NCBI RefSeq assembly: GCF_002216685.1 | Contig: NZ_CP022353.1 | Coordinates: 2,604,001-2,668,000, forward strand | Length of the DNA stretch: 64,000 bases | Direction: 5' to 3' | Source of the DNA: Vibrio tarriae | GTDB lineage: Bacteria; Pseudomonadota; Gammaproteobacteria; Enterobacterales; Vibrionaceae | Shown here: positions 1 through 8,807 of the stretch, one piece after another | Layout of the letters: every line of letters begins with the position of its first letter | Numbering within the stretch: position 1 is the stretch's first letter | Translations under genes and position numbers: made by a program | The notes under the pieces: generated by a model | Told to the model about the DNA's origin: nothing | Database searches by the model: none | The model's input: only the letters and a program-made list of their open reading frames with translations

Positions 1-147
1 TGGGACAATCCGGCGATCACCATCACACCGTACATCGCGGCGGTCAGCTTTCCAGAGCAAGTGGTCGATATCTTCGCCGATAACTACCAACGTTGGTGCG
101 ATAACTTGCCACTGCGTAACCAGATTGATTTTGAAAAAGGCTACTGA
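1..147 (+). CDS. ghrA: GhrA-like 2-hydroxyacid dehydrogenase, C-terminal end only
   Basis: The first 48 codons, open from the window edge, read as the tail of a D-2-hydroxyacid dehydrogenase. The segment TITPYIAAVS followed by an ending in EKGY matches the end of E. coli glyoxylate/hydroxypyruvate reductase A, which has ITPHVAA and ends in RARGY. GhrA reduces glyoxylate and hydroxypyruvate with NADPH in the cytoplasm. The catalytic and cofactor-binding parts are outside the window. The stop TGA shares its last base with the ATG of the next gene, so the two are probably translationally coupled. The exact substrate cannot be told from this fragment. Confidence 0.7.
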   Translation, partial: WDNPAITITPYIAAVSFPEQVVDIFADNYQRWCDNLPLRNQIDFEKGY

Positions 148-719
148 TGCTTGAGTCACTGCTGACGGAAATTCGCCAGTGCACAGTGTGTGAACCCCAT
201 TTACCCTTGGGCGCGAATCCGGTGATCCGCGCCCATCCGGCGGCGAAGATTTTAATTATTGGCCAAGCACCGGGCACTAAGGTGCACAACACTTCAATTC
301 CGTGGAATGATGCCAGCGGTGAGCGGCTGCGTCAGTGGTTGGGTTTAGATCGCGAAGCATTTTACTGCGAAGAAAACATCGCCATCATGCCCATGGGGCT
401 TTGCTATCCGGGCAAAGGGCGCAGCGGAGATTTACCGCCACGTAAAGAGTGTGCGCCACTTTGGCATGCCAAAGTGTTGGAGCAACTGCCCAATCGGCAA
501 CTCACTCTCCTGATTGGACAATATGCACAGCATTATTATCTATCGGACAAACCCAGCACCTTGACCGAAACGGTACAGCAGTGGCAACGCTGGGCGCCTT
601 CGGTCTTACCGCTGCCGCATCCCTCTCCACGCAACACCTTATGGCTGAGAAATCACCCTTGGTTTGAGCAAGATATCGTGCCCTACCTACGCCAACGAGT
701 GAAGCAAGTACTTACATAG
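147..719 (+). CDS. Uracil-DNA glycosylase family protein
   Basis: A 190-residue protein of the uracil-DNA glycosylase superfamily (COG1573-like). The active-site loop GQAPG is at residues 39-43, followed by the IPWND segment, and a second motif HPSPRN lies at 158-163. These correspond to the GxxPG and HPS-type uracil-binding loops. A CxxC pair at residues 12-15 resembles the start of the Fe-S ligand set of family 4 enzymes, but the full ligand set was not established. Predicted role: removal of uracil from DNA, or a related base-excision or nucleotide function. It follows the ghrA-like gene in a TGATG overlap. Confidence 0.8.
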   Translation: MLESLLTEIRQCTVCEPHLPLGANPVIRAHPAAKILIIGQAPGTKVHNTSIPWNDASGERLRQWLGLDREAFYCEENIAIMPMGLCYPGKGRSGDLPPRKECAPLWHAKVLEQLPNRQLTLLIGQYAQHYYLSDKPSTLTETVQQWQRWAPSVLPLPHPSPRNTLWLRNHPWFEQDIVPYLRQRVKQVLT

Positions 720-773
720 CAAGCCGTTAGGGTTTGAGGTAGTATGGCGCGCAGATTGATTAAGGAGTAAGCC

Positions 774-2012
774 ATGCTTGAAACATTAACCTTGTGGTTA
801 CAGAAGTTTGATATTGAAATTGAACGCGTGATCCAGCTTGCGGAAGCGCTCGGGCTGATCGCGGCCATTTCGATTGCCATTCATCTCGTGTTACACCGTG
901 GAGTGCTGCTGTGGCTCAAACGCCATACCCACCATGAGCAAAGCGTTTGGCGCAATGCTCTGTTTAAAGAGCACCTATTTAGCCGCGTTGCCTTACTGAT
1001 CCAAGGTGTGGTGATTGCGGTGCAAACCCAGTTGTGGCTAAGCCCTAACACCTTTGCTTACGATGTTCTGCACACCCTGACCTCACTGTGGATTGTGGTG
1101 TTTGGCATGCTGGCCACTTATTCCGTACTCAACGTGCTGGAACTGCTGATCAGCCGAACCCAAGTGGGAAAAAACCTGCCAACACGCGGCATTTTGCAAA
1201 GCATCAAGCTGATTGTGTTTATTATCGCGGCGCTGTTTTTCACCTCAATTTTGATCGGTAAATCGCCGGTGATTCTGCTCAGCGGCTTAGGTGCGATGAC
1301 CGCCGTCTTTATGTTGGTGTTTAAAGACCCGATCCTCGGCTTAGTTGCGGGGGTTCAACTTTCGGCCAACAAAATGCTCTCGGTCGGTGATTGGTTGGAA
1401 ATGCCCAAATATGGCGCAGATGGCTCAGTGATTGATATCAGCCTAACCACAGTCAAAGTGCAGAACTGGGATAAAACCATCACCACCATTCCAAGTTACG
1501 CCCTGATTTCAGATTCATTTAAAAACTGGAAAGGGATGCAAGAGTCCGGTGGTCGCCGCATCAAACGCAGCATTTTGATTGATGCCACCAGCGTGCATTT
1601 TTTAACAGAAGAAGAGAAACAAGCGCTGAAAAAAGCGCAACTGCTTGAGCCGTACTTGGCCGAGAAAGAGCAAGAGATCAGCAGCTACAACCAACAAAAA
1701 CATTGGGATTTGGCCTGCCGTATCAATGGCCGCCGCCTGACCAACATCGGCAGTTTCCGCGCTTATTTAGAGCGCTACCTGCGTACTCACCCCAATATTC
1801 ACCAAGATATGACGCTGATGGTACGTCAGTTAGCGCCCACTCACGATGGCATTTCGCTAGAGGTGTACTGCTTTACCAGCACCACAGTTTGGGTGGAGTA
1901 TGAGCGTATTCAGTCTGATATTTTTGATCATATTTACGCGGTACTGCCCGAGTTTGACCTGCGCGTCTCGCAAGCCCCCACAGGCAATGACTTTCGCACT
2001 CTGAGAGGCTAA
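774..2012 (+). CDS. ybdG: YbdG-type mechanosensitive channel (MscS family)
   Basis: A 412-residue inner-membrane protein matching E. coli YbdG (about 415 residues) over its whole length. Several hydrophobic segments occupy the N-terminal half. The MscS-type pore and beta-domain region starts near residue 180 (VFKDPILG, then GDWLEMPKYGADG). The tail QSDIFDHI and SPTGND-like ending are also shared with YbdG. YbdG is a miniconductance channel that helps cells withstand osmotic downshift. A GGAG-type ribosome site (aaggagtaagcc) lies just before the ATG. It is a housekeeping gene outside the exchangeable polysaccharide block. Confidence 0.88.
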   Translation: MLETLTLWLQKFDIEIERVIQLAEALGLIAAISIAIHLVLHRGVLLWLKRHTHHEQSVWRNALFKEHLFSRVALLIQGVVIAVQTQLWLSPNTFAYDVLHTLTSLWIVVFGMLATYSVLNVLELLISRTQVGKNLPTRGILQSIKLIVFIIAALFFTSILIGKSPVILLSGLGAMTAVFMLVFKDPILGLVAGVQLSANKMLSVGDWLEMPKYGADGSVIDISLTTVKVQNWDKTITTIPSYALISDSFKNWKGMQESGGRRIKRSILIDATSVHFLTEEEKQALKKAQLLEPYLAEKEQEISSYNQQKHWDLACRINGRRLTNIGSFRAYLERYLRTHPNIHQDMTLMVRQLAPTHDGISLEVYCFTSTTVWVEYERIQSDIFDHIYAVLPEFDLRVSQAPTGNDFRTLRG

Positions 2013-2044
2013 ACACCGCCCTCCATTCGAGAGCAGTTGCTCTT

Positions 2045-2113
2045 ACTCCCCTCCCTTCGCGAACATCAAACCTTGCTCCTCCCCCTTCTAGGGGGAGGGC
2101 GGGAGGGGGTATT
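2045..2113. repeat. C/G-rich hairpin repeat after ybdG
   Basis: The short gap between the convergent ybdG and rjg genes contains nested C-rich and G-rich arms. The inner stem is CCTCCCCC (2078-2085) with GGGGGAGG (2091-2098). Outer arms CTCCCCTCCC and GGGAGGGGG may add to it. It could act as a two-way terminator. Similar C/G-rich palindromes occur at 18507-18529 and near 49060-49204, so it is probably a dispersed intergenic element. Confidence 0.55.
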
Positions 2114-2185
2114 TCACACCAAGCCAAACAGAAGCTACACAACCTAAGCATCCGCAAGCGCCAAATACCCCACCAAGCTTCCCAC

Positions 2186-3502
2186 TCAAAGCACCGAATA
2201 TCCGAGTTGAGTAAGCTCAGCCGCGAACGCTTGCTTGGCTGAGGCTTCACCGTGGATCAGATGCACTTGCTTGGGCTTTTCAGGAATGCTAGTAATAAAG
2301 CGCAGCAAATCGGCCTTATCGGCGTGGGCGGAATAACCGGACATCGTATGAATATGCGCGTTGACTTCCACTTCAGTCCCCTCAATCCAGACCGAAGGTT
2401 GACCACTTTGAATACTGCGCCCAAGCGTACCTTCTGCTTGAAAGCCGGCCAAAATCAGGTCGGTTCGCTTATCCGGCAGCAGCGCTTCTAAATAATCCAT
2501 AATGCGGCCGCCCTGACACATCCCCGAAGCCGCCACCACAATCGCGGCCTCTCCGGTTGAGGCTAAACGGTTGACCAAACGCTCATGGGTTCGGTGATCT
2601 TCCACCGTAATACACTGCTCAAACGCCAAAGGATGCCGATGCATTTGCAGCCGCGCTTTGGCTTCTCGTCCCCATAACTGCTTAAAGCGACGATAAGAAC
2701 GCGTCACCCGCTGCGCCATCGGCGAATCGAGAATAATCGGCAAATTAGCATCGATTTGCTGAGAAAAGATAAGCTGCTCAATATCAAAGAGCAGCTCTTG
2801 CGTGCGCCCGACACTGAACGCCGGAATCAAAATCGCACCACCGTCAGTCAGTGAGCGCTCAATCATCGCGCGCAGCCGCTGCCCTCGGCTCTGTACATCC
2901 TCGTGCTGCTTATCACCATAAGTGGTTTCAATAAACAGATAATCTGCCCGCTCTGGCGACTGCGGATCAGGCAACAAAGGCGTATGGCTTGGCCCCAAAT
3001 CCCCCGAAAACACCACCACCTCACCATTCGGACGCCGAATTTCCACATACGCCGAGCCTAAAATATGCCCCGCAGGCTGAAAGCGCACCCAGAGCGAATC
3101 GGCACGTTTAGGCTGCACAGCAAACCACTTCTGGTAATCTTGCACCCGCAGCAAACGGCGCACCTCGGTAAGTACGCGCTCACTCTGCTTGGGAGACATG
3201 CCTAACTGCAGCTTTAAACCATCTTCCAGCATCAATGGCACCAGCTCCGCCGTTGCCGCCGTACAGTAAATCGGCTGCTTAAAACCGGCTGCCAATAACC
3301 AAGGCAAACGGCCAATATGGTCGATGTGCGCATGGGTTAAGATCAGAGCATCCACATGCCCCAGCGCAAACTCCACCGCCAACGGGCGTTCATCCGCCCC
3401 TTGAAACAGGCCGCAATCAATCAGCAGCGCTTGCCCATCGGCTCGCAATTCATGACATGAACCCGTGACACTCGCCTTCCCTCCGTGATGAACCACTTCC
3501 AT
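2186..3502 (-). CDS. rjg: MBL-fold/beta-CASP RNA-processing exonuclease family protein (rjg)
   Basis: A 438-residue metallo-beta-lactamase protein with the zinc-binding HAHIDH motif at residues 57-62 and the later beta-CASP and RNA-specificity regions (SGDLG, ETTYGD, SAHAD near the C-terminus). The family includes mRNA 3'-end-processing factor homologues and bacterial RNases. The start was set at 3502 because AGGAG lies seven bases before that ATG; a further in-frame ATG at 3526 lacks such a site. In V. cholerae this gene (right junction gene) marks the conserved edge of the O-antigen block opposite gmhD, which fits its position here. The RNA target is unknown. Confidence 0.85.
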   Translation of the reverse strand: MEVVHHGGKASVTGSCHELRADGQALLIDCGLFQGADERPLAVEFALGHVDALILTHAHIDHIGRLPWLLAAGFKQPIYCTAATAELVPLMLEDGLKLQLGMSPKQSERVLTEVRRLLRVQDYQKWFAVQPKRADSLWVRFQPAGHILGSAYVEIRRPNGEVVVFSGDLGPSHTPLLPDPQSPERADYLFIETTYGDKQHEDVQSRGQRLRAMIERSLTDGGAILIPAFSVGRTQELLFDIEQLIFSQQIDANLPIILDSPMAQRVTRSYRRFKQLWGREAKARLQMHRHPLAFEQCITVEDHRTHERLVNRLASTGEAAIVVAASGMCQGGRIMDYLEALLPDKRTDLILAGFQAEGTLGRSIQSGQPSVWIEGTEVEVNAHIHTMSGYSAHADKADLLRFITSIPEKPKQVHLIHGEASAKQAFAAELTQLGYSVL

Positions 3503-3606
3503 GTTGTTTCTCCTGTTTTGCGCCACACTTTTTGCGCCACCTTGCCGTGGTTAGCTCGCCTCAGCAACGCACCGAGCCACCAAACTGCGAGCCAATCACC
3601 ACAAAC

Positions 3607-3993
3607 TCAGCGATAAGCAACAGCCCATCGACAAAACAGTGCGTAAATCACCACACCCAACAGCACACCCGCGCCATTGGCGGCCATATCTGCCCATGAG
3701 AACTCACGCCCAATCGATTCTTGAACAAACTCCGCCACCACACCAAAACCAAACAGCAGCAGCGGCGCAATCCATACTCGGCGTGATAATCCTGCACACC
3801 CGAGCAGCGTCAGCACCAAATAAGCCAAAGTGTGCTCCGCTTTATCAATGTAGGGCACATCGATCACCTTAACTAAAGACGGAGAAAAGGAGAGATAACA
3901 CACCGCAGCCAACACGAGAATACCGAGGTAGCGAGCAAGTTTAGAACCGTTAATATTAAAAATTCGATTTTTGAAGCCCATTAATTCCCACAT
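3607..3993 (-). CDS. VanZ-like small membrane protein
   Basis: A 128-residue protein with about four hydrophobic segments and the VanZ-family pattern: DKAEH near the second segment, then EFVQESIGREFSWADMAANGAG, where acidic and aromatic residues sit between membrane helices. VanZ-like proteins are poorly understood inner-membrane proteins. An internal ATG at 3981 preceded by GGGAA is an equally good start and would give 124 residues. It is transcribed toward rjg and belongs to the conserved flank. Confidence 0.75.
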   Translation of the reverse strand: MWELMGFKNRIFNINGSKLARYLGILVLAAVCYLSFSPSLVKVIDVPYIDKAEHTLAYLVLTLLGCAGLSRRVWIAPLLLFGFGVVAEFVQESIGREFSWADMAANGAGVLLGVVIYALFCRWAVAYR

Positions 3994-4449
3994 TCATAAA
4001 CATCCGTAGAGCAGCACTGAAATCAACCAACAATCATTCGTTGTGGTGAGTTTTTAGCCAAACAAATTAATCTCAAGAATACTGAAAATATAGAAATGCT
4101 CATTCTTTCGACACAGATAACACCAAAATCAATTTCCCAATTAATGACTCCATCTTGAAACAGTTTACGTACAAACAACAGTAAACAATGAAATTCATCG
4201 CATTATTTAGACTAGGTTCTAACCAAACGACCGTCAAAGCGGTTAGTTTTTGAGCTAAAAAATCCAAGTTCATAAAAAAAACTTGAGTTCAAATAAAAAA
4301 CTTAGCGATAGTCTCATTTTAATCAAAAATAACTGACAAAAATGACACCAGAATCAATAACTAATAGATGATAAAACTCTTTATCAACCAAAAGCATTAG
4401 ACTAAAATCGCGCCACTTAAAAATTTATAAAAACCAGTTGGCAGAATCG
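3994..4449. other. AT-rich intergenic region upstream of wecA
   Basis: This stretch separates the divergent VanZ-like gene and wecA. No credible coding frame, RNA gene or ops element was seen. It must hold the wecA promoter; TATAAA at 4428-4433 is a possible -10, but no convincing -35 was identified. It marks the change from flank to polysaccharide block. Confidence 0.4.
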
Positions 4450-5532
4450 ATGTTCATGGAAATATCAATCATCTTTGCGCTCTCTACTACCTTACTTTTT
4501 GTAATGAGAAAAATCGCCAAAAGAATCGGGCTCGTTGATAAGCCGAATGCAAGAAAACTCCATCAAGGCGTTATCCCCCTTGTCGGCGGAATATCGATCT
4601 GCTCCACACTGAGCCTTTATTTACTGTTTAACCCTAATCTATTCCCGCACCAAGCGCTCTACCTGATGTCGATTATTATTTTGACTCTGGTTGGTGCGTT
4701 AGATGATAAATACGATCTCAGTGTTAAAGCCCGCATGACGGTACAAGCGCTACTCTCTATTTTGATGATGTATCAGACTGGGATCGATCTAAACTACCTT
4801 GGCAATCTCTTAGGGATGGGTGATATCCACCTTGGCATGTTTGCTGCGGTCGTCACCATATTGGCCGTAATTGGCGCGATAAACGCATTTAATATGGTGG
4901 ACGGTATTGACGGGTTGCTTGGCGGCCTTTCAATGGTGACCTTCGGCGGGATTGGTATTCTGGCGTTTGTGAATGGAAGCGTCGGCTTTAGCCAACTCTG
5001 TACACTCCTCGTCATCGCTATGCTGCCTTACATCATGTTCAACTTGGGCATTTTTGGCCGTAAACGCAAAGTGTTTATGGGAGATGCGGGCAGTATGATG
5101 ATTGGTTTTACCGCAATCTGGTTACTGATCGGTCTCAGCCAGAATGAAAACCAACATACCATGCGACCAATTACCGCATTATGGTTGATTGCGATTCCAC
5201 TGATGGATATGGCCGCGATTATGATCCGCCGTATTCGCCGCGGACATTCTCCGTTTAAACCCGATCGCGAACATCTGCACCACATTTTCCAACGCTTAGG
5301 GTTAAGCTCACACCAAACCTTAGCGGTAATTTGTGCGTTCGCTGCTTTATTTGCTGCGTTTGGTATTTACGGCGAAATGAAAAAGATCCCAGAACCTGTG
5401 ATGTTCTTTAGCTTTATGCTCTGCTTCTTGGTGTATTCGCTACTGCTCGCGTACGTTTGGCGAATCACCCGCTTCCTGCGCAGAATCTTTGGTCGAGGGG
5501 AGCAAGTGGAAGAATCTGTAAACCAATTCTAA
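4450..5532 (+). CDS. wecA: WecA: undecaprenyl-phosphate HexNAc-1-phosphate transferase
   Basis: A 360-residue polytopic phosphoglycosyl transferase closely resembling E. coli WecA (367 residues). It moves GlcNAc-1-phosphate (or a related HexNAc-1-P) from a UDP-sugar to undecaprenyl phosphate, the first membrane step of O-antigen or capsule repeat synthesis. Diagnostic motifs are the DD pair at residues 85-86 (ALDDKYD), NAFNMVDGIDGL at 145-156, and HLHH at 275-278. Many hydrophobic segments are present. The ATG at 4450 is used; a TTG at 4438 would extend it by four residues. It faces the leftward L-QuiNAc/glycosyltransferase operon across a shared terminator and probably starts that polymer. 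An acceptor sugar other than GlcNAc is possible. Confidence 0.88.
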   Translation: MFMEISIIFALSTTLLFVMRKIAKRIGLVDKPNARKLHQGVIPLVGGISICSTLSLYLLFNPNLFPHQALYLMSIIILTLVGALDDKYDLSVKARMTVQALLSILMMYQTGIDLNYLGNLLGMGDIHLGMFAAVVTILAVIGAINAFNMVDGIDGLLGGLSMVTFGGIGILAFVNGSVGFSQLCTLLVIAMLPYIMFNLGIFGRKRKVFMGDAGSMMIGFTAIWLLIGLSQNENQHTMRPITALWLIAIPLMDMAAIMIRRIRRGHSPFKPDREHLHHIFQRLGLSSHQTLAVICAFAALFAAFGIYGEMKKIPEPVMFFSFMLCFLVYSLLLAYVWRITRFLRRIFGRGEQVEESVNQF

Positions 5533-5566
5533 TTTTGACAAACACCTCATGTTTTTATCAGCTACA

Positions 5567-5595
5567 AAAAAAGGGAATACAACATTCCCTTTTTT
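5567..5595. terminator. Bidirectional intrinsic terminator
   Basis: A perfect 12-base inverted repeat, AAAAAAGGGAAT and ATTCCCTTTTTT, with loop ACAAC. It works as a terminator in both directions, ending wecA on the + strand and the long leftward operon on the - strand. Confidence 0.85.
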
Positions 5596-5613
5596 AATTA
5601 TAAATAAAAGCAT

Positions 5614-6807
5614 TTATAATTTTCGCAATATATTCTCTGCCGACGCAGCGACAGAAAACTCATTCTCAAGCAGTTTGTAAGCATTAGTACCAAGTTCATT
5701 TCTTAACTGTGGGTTTTGATAAAGTCTTAAAGCATTTTCAAAAAGCAGATCATCTTGACCATTTATAGAAATATAACCAGCACTATTGTGGTTTACTATC
5801 TCTTGTAAATCATTGCCACCGTTAACACTACCAAGAATTGGGATAGATTGAACCATATAGCCCAATAGTTTTCCTGGAAAATTATGAGCTGTATGATTTG
5901 CCGAAAGAGAGAAAAGACCGATATCGACTTCTGAAAGAATATTTTTAAACTCATCCTGATCCACAGAAGGCAGATAGGTAAAGTTATGAAGTCCCCACTT
6001 TTGAGCTAGTTCATTAACTAAATTAACTTCATCACCTTGCCCCACAAACAAAAAATGGGCATTAGCATATTCTTTCATTGACTTAACAAGACGCATTAAA
6101 TTAGACATATCTTGGGCGTGCCCAATGTTACCACCGTAGAAAAAAATCAGCTTATCTTTCAAGTTAAATTTTTCTCTTATTCCGACATATTCAGATCCAA
6201 CACTATGAGGTTGCAACTGAGCCCAGTTTCTTAATACCTCGGTTGGATATGATTCATTCGTTAGTGAATCAAATAACTCTTTATTTTTTTCGGACATTAA
6301 ACCTATTGTTTCGGCCTGTTTATATGAGCATTTCTCAAAGAAACGGAAATATTTTTCAATCAATGAACCATTTTTGATCATGCCAGAATCAATCACCCAC
6401 TGAGGGAAGAGATCTCGCAAAACCAAGTAGGATTTACAATGACAACGAGCCTTAATTTTTTCTACTAGATAACCGAAGAATATTGAAGGTGAATAATAAA
6501 CTACACCATCAAAACTATCTGGTTTTACTTCAGACTGAATGGCGAACCAAGCACGCACTGAAAGGAGCGACTCATTGATCGCGCGTTTAACCTTAGAAAC
6601 ATCCTTAATCGCCCCACTTGAAAAATACCAAATATTGACATTATCGATCCGAGCCTTGACTAAAGGCCTTTTTTGGCCGTTAGCTGGTGTGATAACAGTC
6701 ACCTCATGACCTAAAGTAACGTAATGACAGGCGAGTTCATGGAACATTTTTGCCCCAACACGTGTACTATGGGGCAAATAGTCATCAATAATTAAGGCTA
6801 AACGCAT
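5614..6807 (-). CDS. Glycosyltransferase family 4 (WbuB/WbjE-like)
   Basis: A 397-residue GT-B glycosyltransferase. The N-terminal half has the Rossmann-type start RLALIIDDYLP and a G-rich loop (STRVGAKMFHEL). The C-terminal half holds the donor domain FYGGNIGHAQD and the sequence FPGKLLGYM. The gene directly follows the UDP-L-QuiNAc pathway genes, as wbuB/wbjE-type genes follow fnl/wbj genes elsewhere. This suggests it adds the L-QuiNAc (or similar) residue to the WecA-made lipid-linked sugar. The start at 6807 overlaps the preceding stop (TAATG). It is the last gene of its operon. Donor and acceptor are inferred from context only. Confidence 0.75.
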   Translation of the reverse strand: MRLALIIDDYLPHSTRVGAKMFHELACHYVTLGHEVTVITPANGQKRPLVKARIDNVNIWYFSSGAIKDVSKVKRAINESLLSVRAWFAIQSEVKPDSFDGVVYYSPSIFFGYLVEKIKARCHCKSYLVLRDLFPQWVIDSGMIKNGSLIEKYFRFFEKCSYKQAETIGLMSEKNKELFDSLTNESYPTEVLRNWAQLQPHSVGSEYVGIREKFNLKDKLIFFYGGNIGHAQDMSNLMRLVKSMKEYANAHFLFVGQGDEVNLVNELAQKWGLHNFTYLPSVDQDEFKNILSEVDIGLFSLSANHTAHNFPGKLLGYMVQSIPILGSVNGGNDLQEIVNHNSAGYISINGQDDLLFENALRLYQNPQLRNELGTNAYKLLENEFSVAASAENILRKL

Positions 6808-7937
6808 TAATATTTTTTCCAAACAACACGGTTTATGTAATCGGTATAACTCAATATCGTTCTTAATACTTTATCTGACACATTCGGAGCAATATAGTCT
6901 TTCACCTTGTTGATAGAACGTTCAACACCGCGAGTTTGATTGGCCAAAATATCAATAGCTTGAAGAATTCGCTCAATACTCATTCCTGTAAACATTACAG
7001 CACCTTCTTCAAAACCTTCGGGACGCTCTTGAGCATCACGAATGTTAATAGCGGGGAAATTAAGAATCGATGACTCTTCGGTAATCGTTCCGCTATCACT
7101 TAACACGACTTTAGCATTGTTCTGCAGATTAACATAATCGCTAAAGCCTAGCGGTTTCATGAGATTAACTAATTTATGAAACTTAAGATCTAGTAACTCA
7201 ATTTTTTTACGTGTGCGAGGATGTGTCGAAACAATAATAGGTAATTGATATTTTTCAGCCAATGTATTCAGCACGTGCACATATTTGTGTATGTTTTTTT
7301 CTGAATCGACATTTTCCTCTCTATGCACACTGACTAAGAAATACTCTTCTTTTATTAGTTCAAGTCTTTCAAGAACTGTAGACTCAGCAATTTTTTCTTC
7401 ATAGAAAGAAAGTACTTCATCCATAGGACTACCCGTCTTAACAATCAAATCTGGCTTAATGCCTTCACTCAGTAGATATTCACGAGCGATATCACTGTAT
7501 GGCATGTTAACATCAGAAATATGATCAACAATCTTGCGGTTAATTTCTTCTGGAACGCGCAGATCAAAACAGCGATTGCCTGCCTCCATGTGAAATATTG
7601 GAATCTTCTTACGTTTAGCAGGAATCGCGGATAATGCACTATTCGTATCACCTAAAATCAGAACTGCATCTGGCTTTATCTCTTCGAATAATTTATCTGC
7701 TTTACTAATAACCTGTGCCATAGTTTCAGCTGCGGAAGCACCTGCACATTCTAAAAATCTATCAGGTGAACGAATACCAAGATCATCAAAAAATATTTGA
7801 TTTAATTCGTAGTCGTAATTTTGGCCAGTATGAACCAATATATGCTCACAGTACTGATCTAATTTTGCAATAGTGCGTGAGAGCCGAATAATTTCAGGGC
7901 GAGTACCAACAACGGTTACAACTTTAAGCTTATTCAT
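6807..7937 (-). CDS. wbvD: UDP-HexNAc 2-epimerase (WbvD/FnlC/WbjD type)
   Basis: A 376-residue member of the non-hydrolysing UDP-GlcNAc 2-epimerase family. Visible signatures are VVGTRPEIIRLSR at the N-terminus, GDTNSALSA near residue 100, HMEAGNR, VSVHREEN and the SDSGTITEES loop. In the L-FucNAc/L-QuiNAc pathways this class performs the last C-2 inversion. The gene overlaps its upstream partner by four bases (ATGA), forming a wbvB-wbvR-wbvD-type cassette. Final product inferred: UDP-L-QuiNAc. WecB (UDP-ManNAc) is the main alternative but fits the neighbours less well. Confidence 0.8.
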   Translation of the reverse strand: MNKLKVVTVVGTRPEIIRLSRTIAKLDQYCEHILVHTGQNYDYELNQIFFDDLGIRSPDRFLECAGASAAETMAQVISKADKLFEEIKPDAVLILGDTNSALSAIPAKRKKIPIFHMEAGNRCFDLRVPEEINRKIVDHISDVNMPYSDIAREYLLSEGIKPDLIVKTGSPMDEVLSFYEEKIAESTVLERLELIKEEYFLVSVHREENVDSEKNIHKYVHVLNTLAEKYQLPIIVSTHPRTRKKIELLDLKFHKLVNLMKPLGFSDYVNLQNNAKVVLSDSGTITEESSILNFPAINIRDAQERPEGFEEGAVMFTGMSIERILQAIDILANQTRGVERSINKVKDYIAPNVSDKVLRTILSYTDYINRVVWKKY

Positions 7938-8806
7938 GCGCTATACCTTTCCAAATAATTTTGATGCATGTATTTAATTAGATCATTCCATGAAGGTGGC
8001 TGAAACCCAGTGGCTTCACGAAATCTTGAAGAGTCTAAGGAGCGATCAATCACTAAATCTTGAGACTCTTTAATCTCAATACTTTTTCCATATACATCTG
8101 CCACAAGAGTAAGCAAGCTGAACTTGTCAATGGGCTCCACCGAAAGATGATACAACCCAGAAAGATTGGAATTTGGCAAAATCATTTCTACAAGCAGCTT
8201 AGCGATATAACACGTTGGCAATCCTGAAAAAACCGCTTTTGAAAAGCCATTGGCGACTCCCTCTTGAGAAAGGAACCAATCGACGAGACTGACAGATGAC
8301 GTAAGTTCGTGACCAATAATGGATGTACGCAGTGTAAGGTGATTCCCATAGGTAACTTCACCAAGGCATTTTGATTTACCGTATAAATCTAATGCGTCGG
8401 GAAGATCATTTTCGGAATACCCTCCTTTTTTCCCCGTAAAAACACAATCCGTTGAAAAATGGATCAGTCGAGCATCAATACGATCACACAGGTTGGCCAA
8501 CTCATGAGGGAGTAAGGAATTGATTTTGATAGCATCAATGTGTTGCTTTGAAATACTATGTTGTTTGATAAGTCCAATGCAATTAATAACAACATCAGGC
8601 CTAATTGTTCCGAATACTTTTTCTAGCGAAGCGATATTATAAACATCAACATCAAGGAGCAATTTTTCTTCATAGCCTCGGAAAAACCTCTCTTTACCTT
8701 TAAGAGTGCGCAAAGTACCAAATACACTCAGTGCTTTGTAGTTTGACAAATTCGTAAACAAGCTATAACCGAGCATCCCTGTTGCACCAAGAATCAATAC
8801 TCGCAT
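7934..8806 (-). CDS. wbvR: RmlD-like 4-ketoreductase (WbvR type)
   Basis: A 290-residue SDR reductase of the RmlD family. The N-terminal NAD(P)-binding loop reads GATGMLGYS, then INCIGLIKQ, STDCVFTGKKGGYSE and YGKSK (YxxxK). The corresponding FnlB/WbjC/CapF enzymes carry an extra C-terminal cupin domain; this protein ends after the reductase fold. That matches the WbvR class, which leads to L-QuiNAc rather than L-FucNAc. Start chosen at ATG 8806, preceded by AGAAGGTG; a GTG at 8815 would overlap the preceding stop. Sugar identity is inferred from architecture, not shown. Confidence 0.75.
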   Translation of the reverse strand: MRVLILGATGMLGYSLFTNLSNYKALSVFGTLRTLKGKERFFRGYEEKLLLDVDVYNIASLEKVFGTIRPDVVINCIGLIKQHSISKQHIDAIKINSLLPHELANLCDRIDARLIHFSTDCVFTGKKGGYSENDLPDALDLYGKSKCLGEVTYGNHLTLRTSIIGHELTSSVSLVDWFLSQEGVANGFSKAVFSGLPTCYIAKLLVEMILPNSNLSGLYHLSVEPIDKFSLLTLVADVYGKSIEIKESQDLVIDRSLDSSRFREATGFQPPSWNDLIKYMHQNYLERYSA

Positions 8807-8807
8807 G

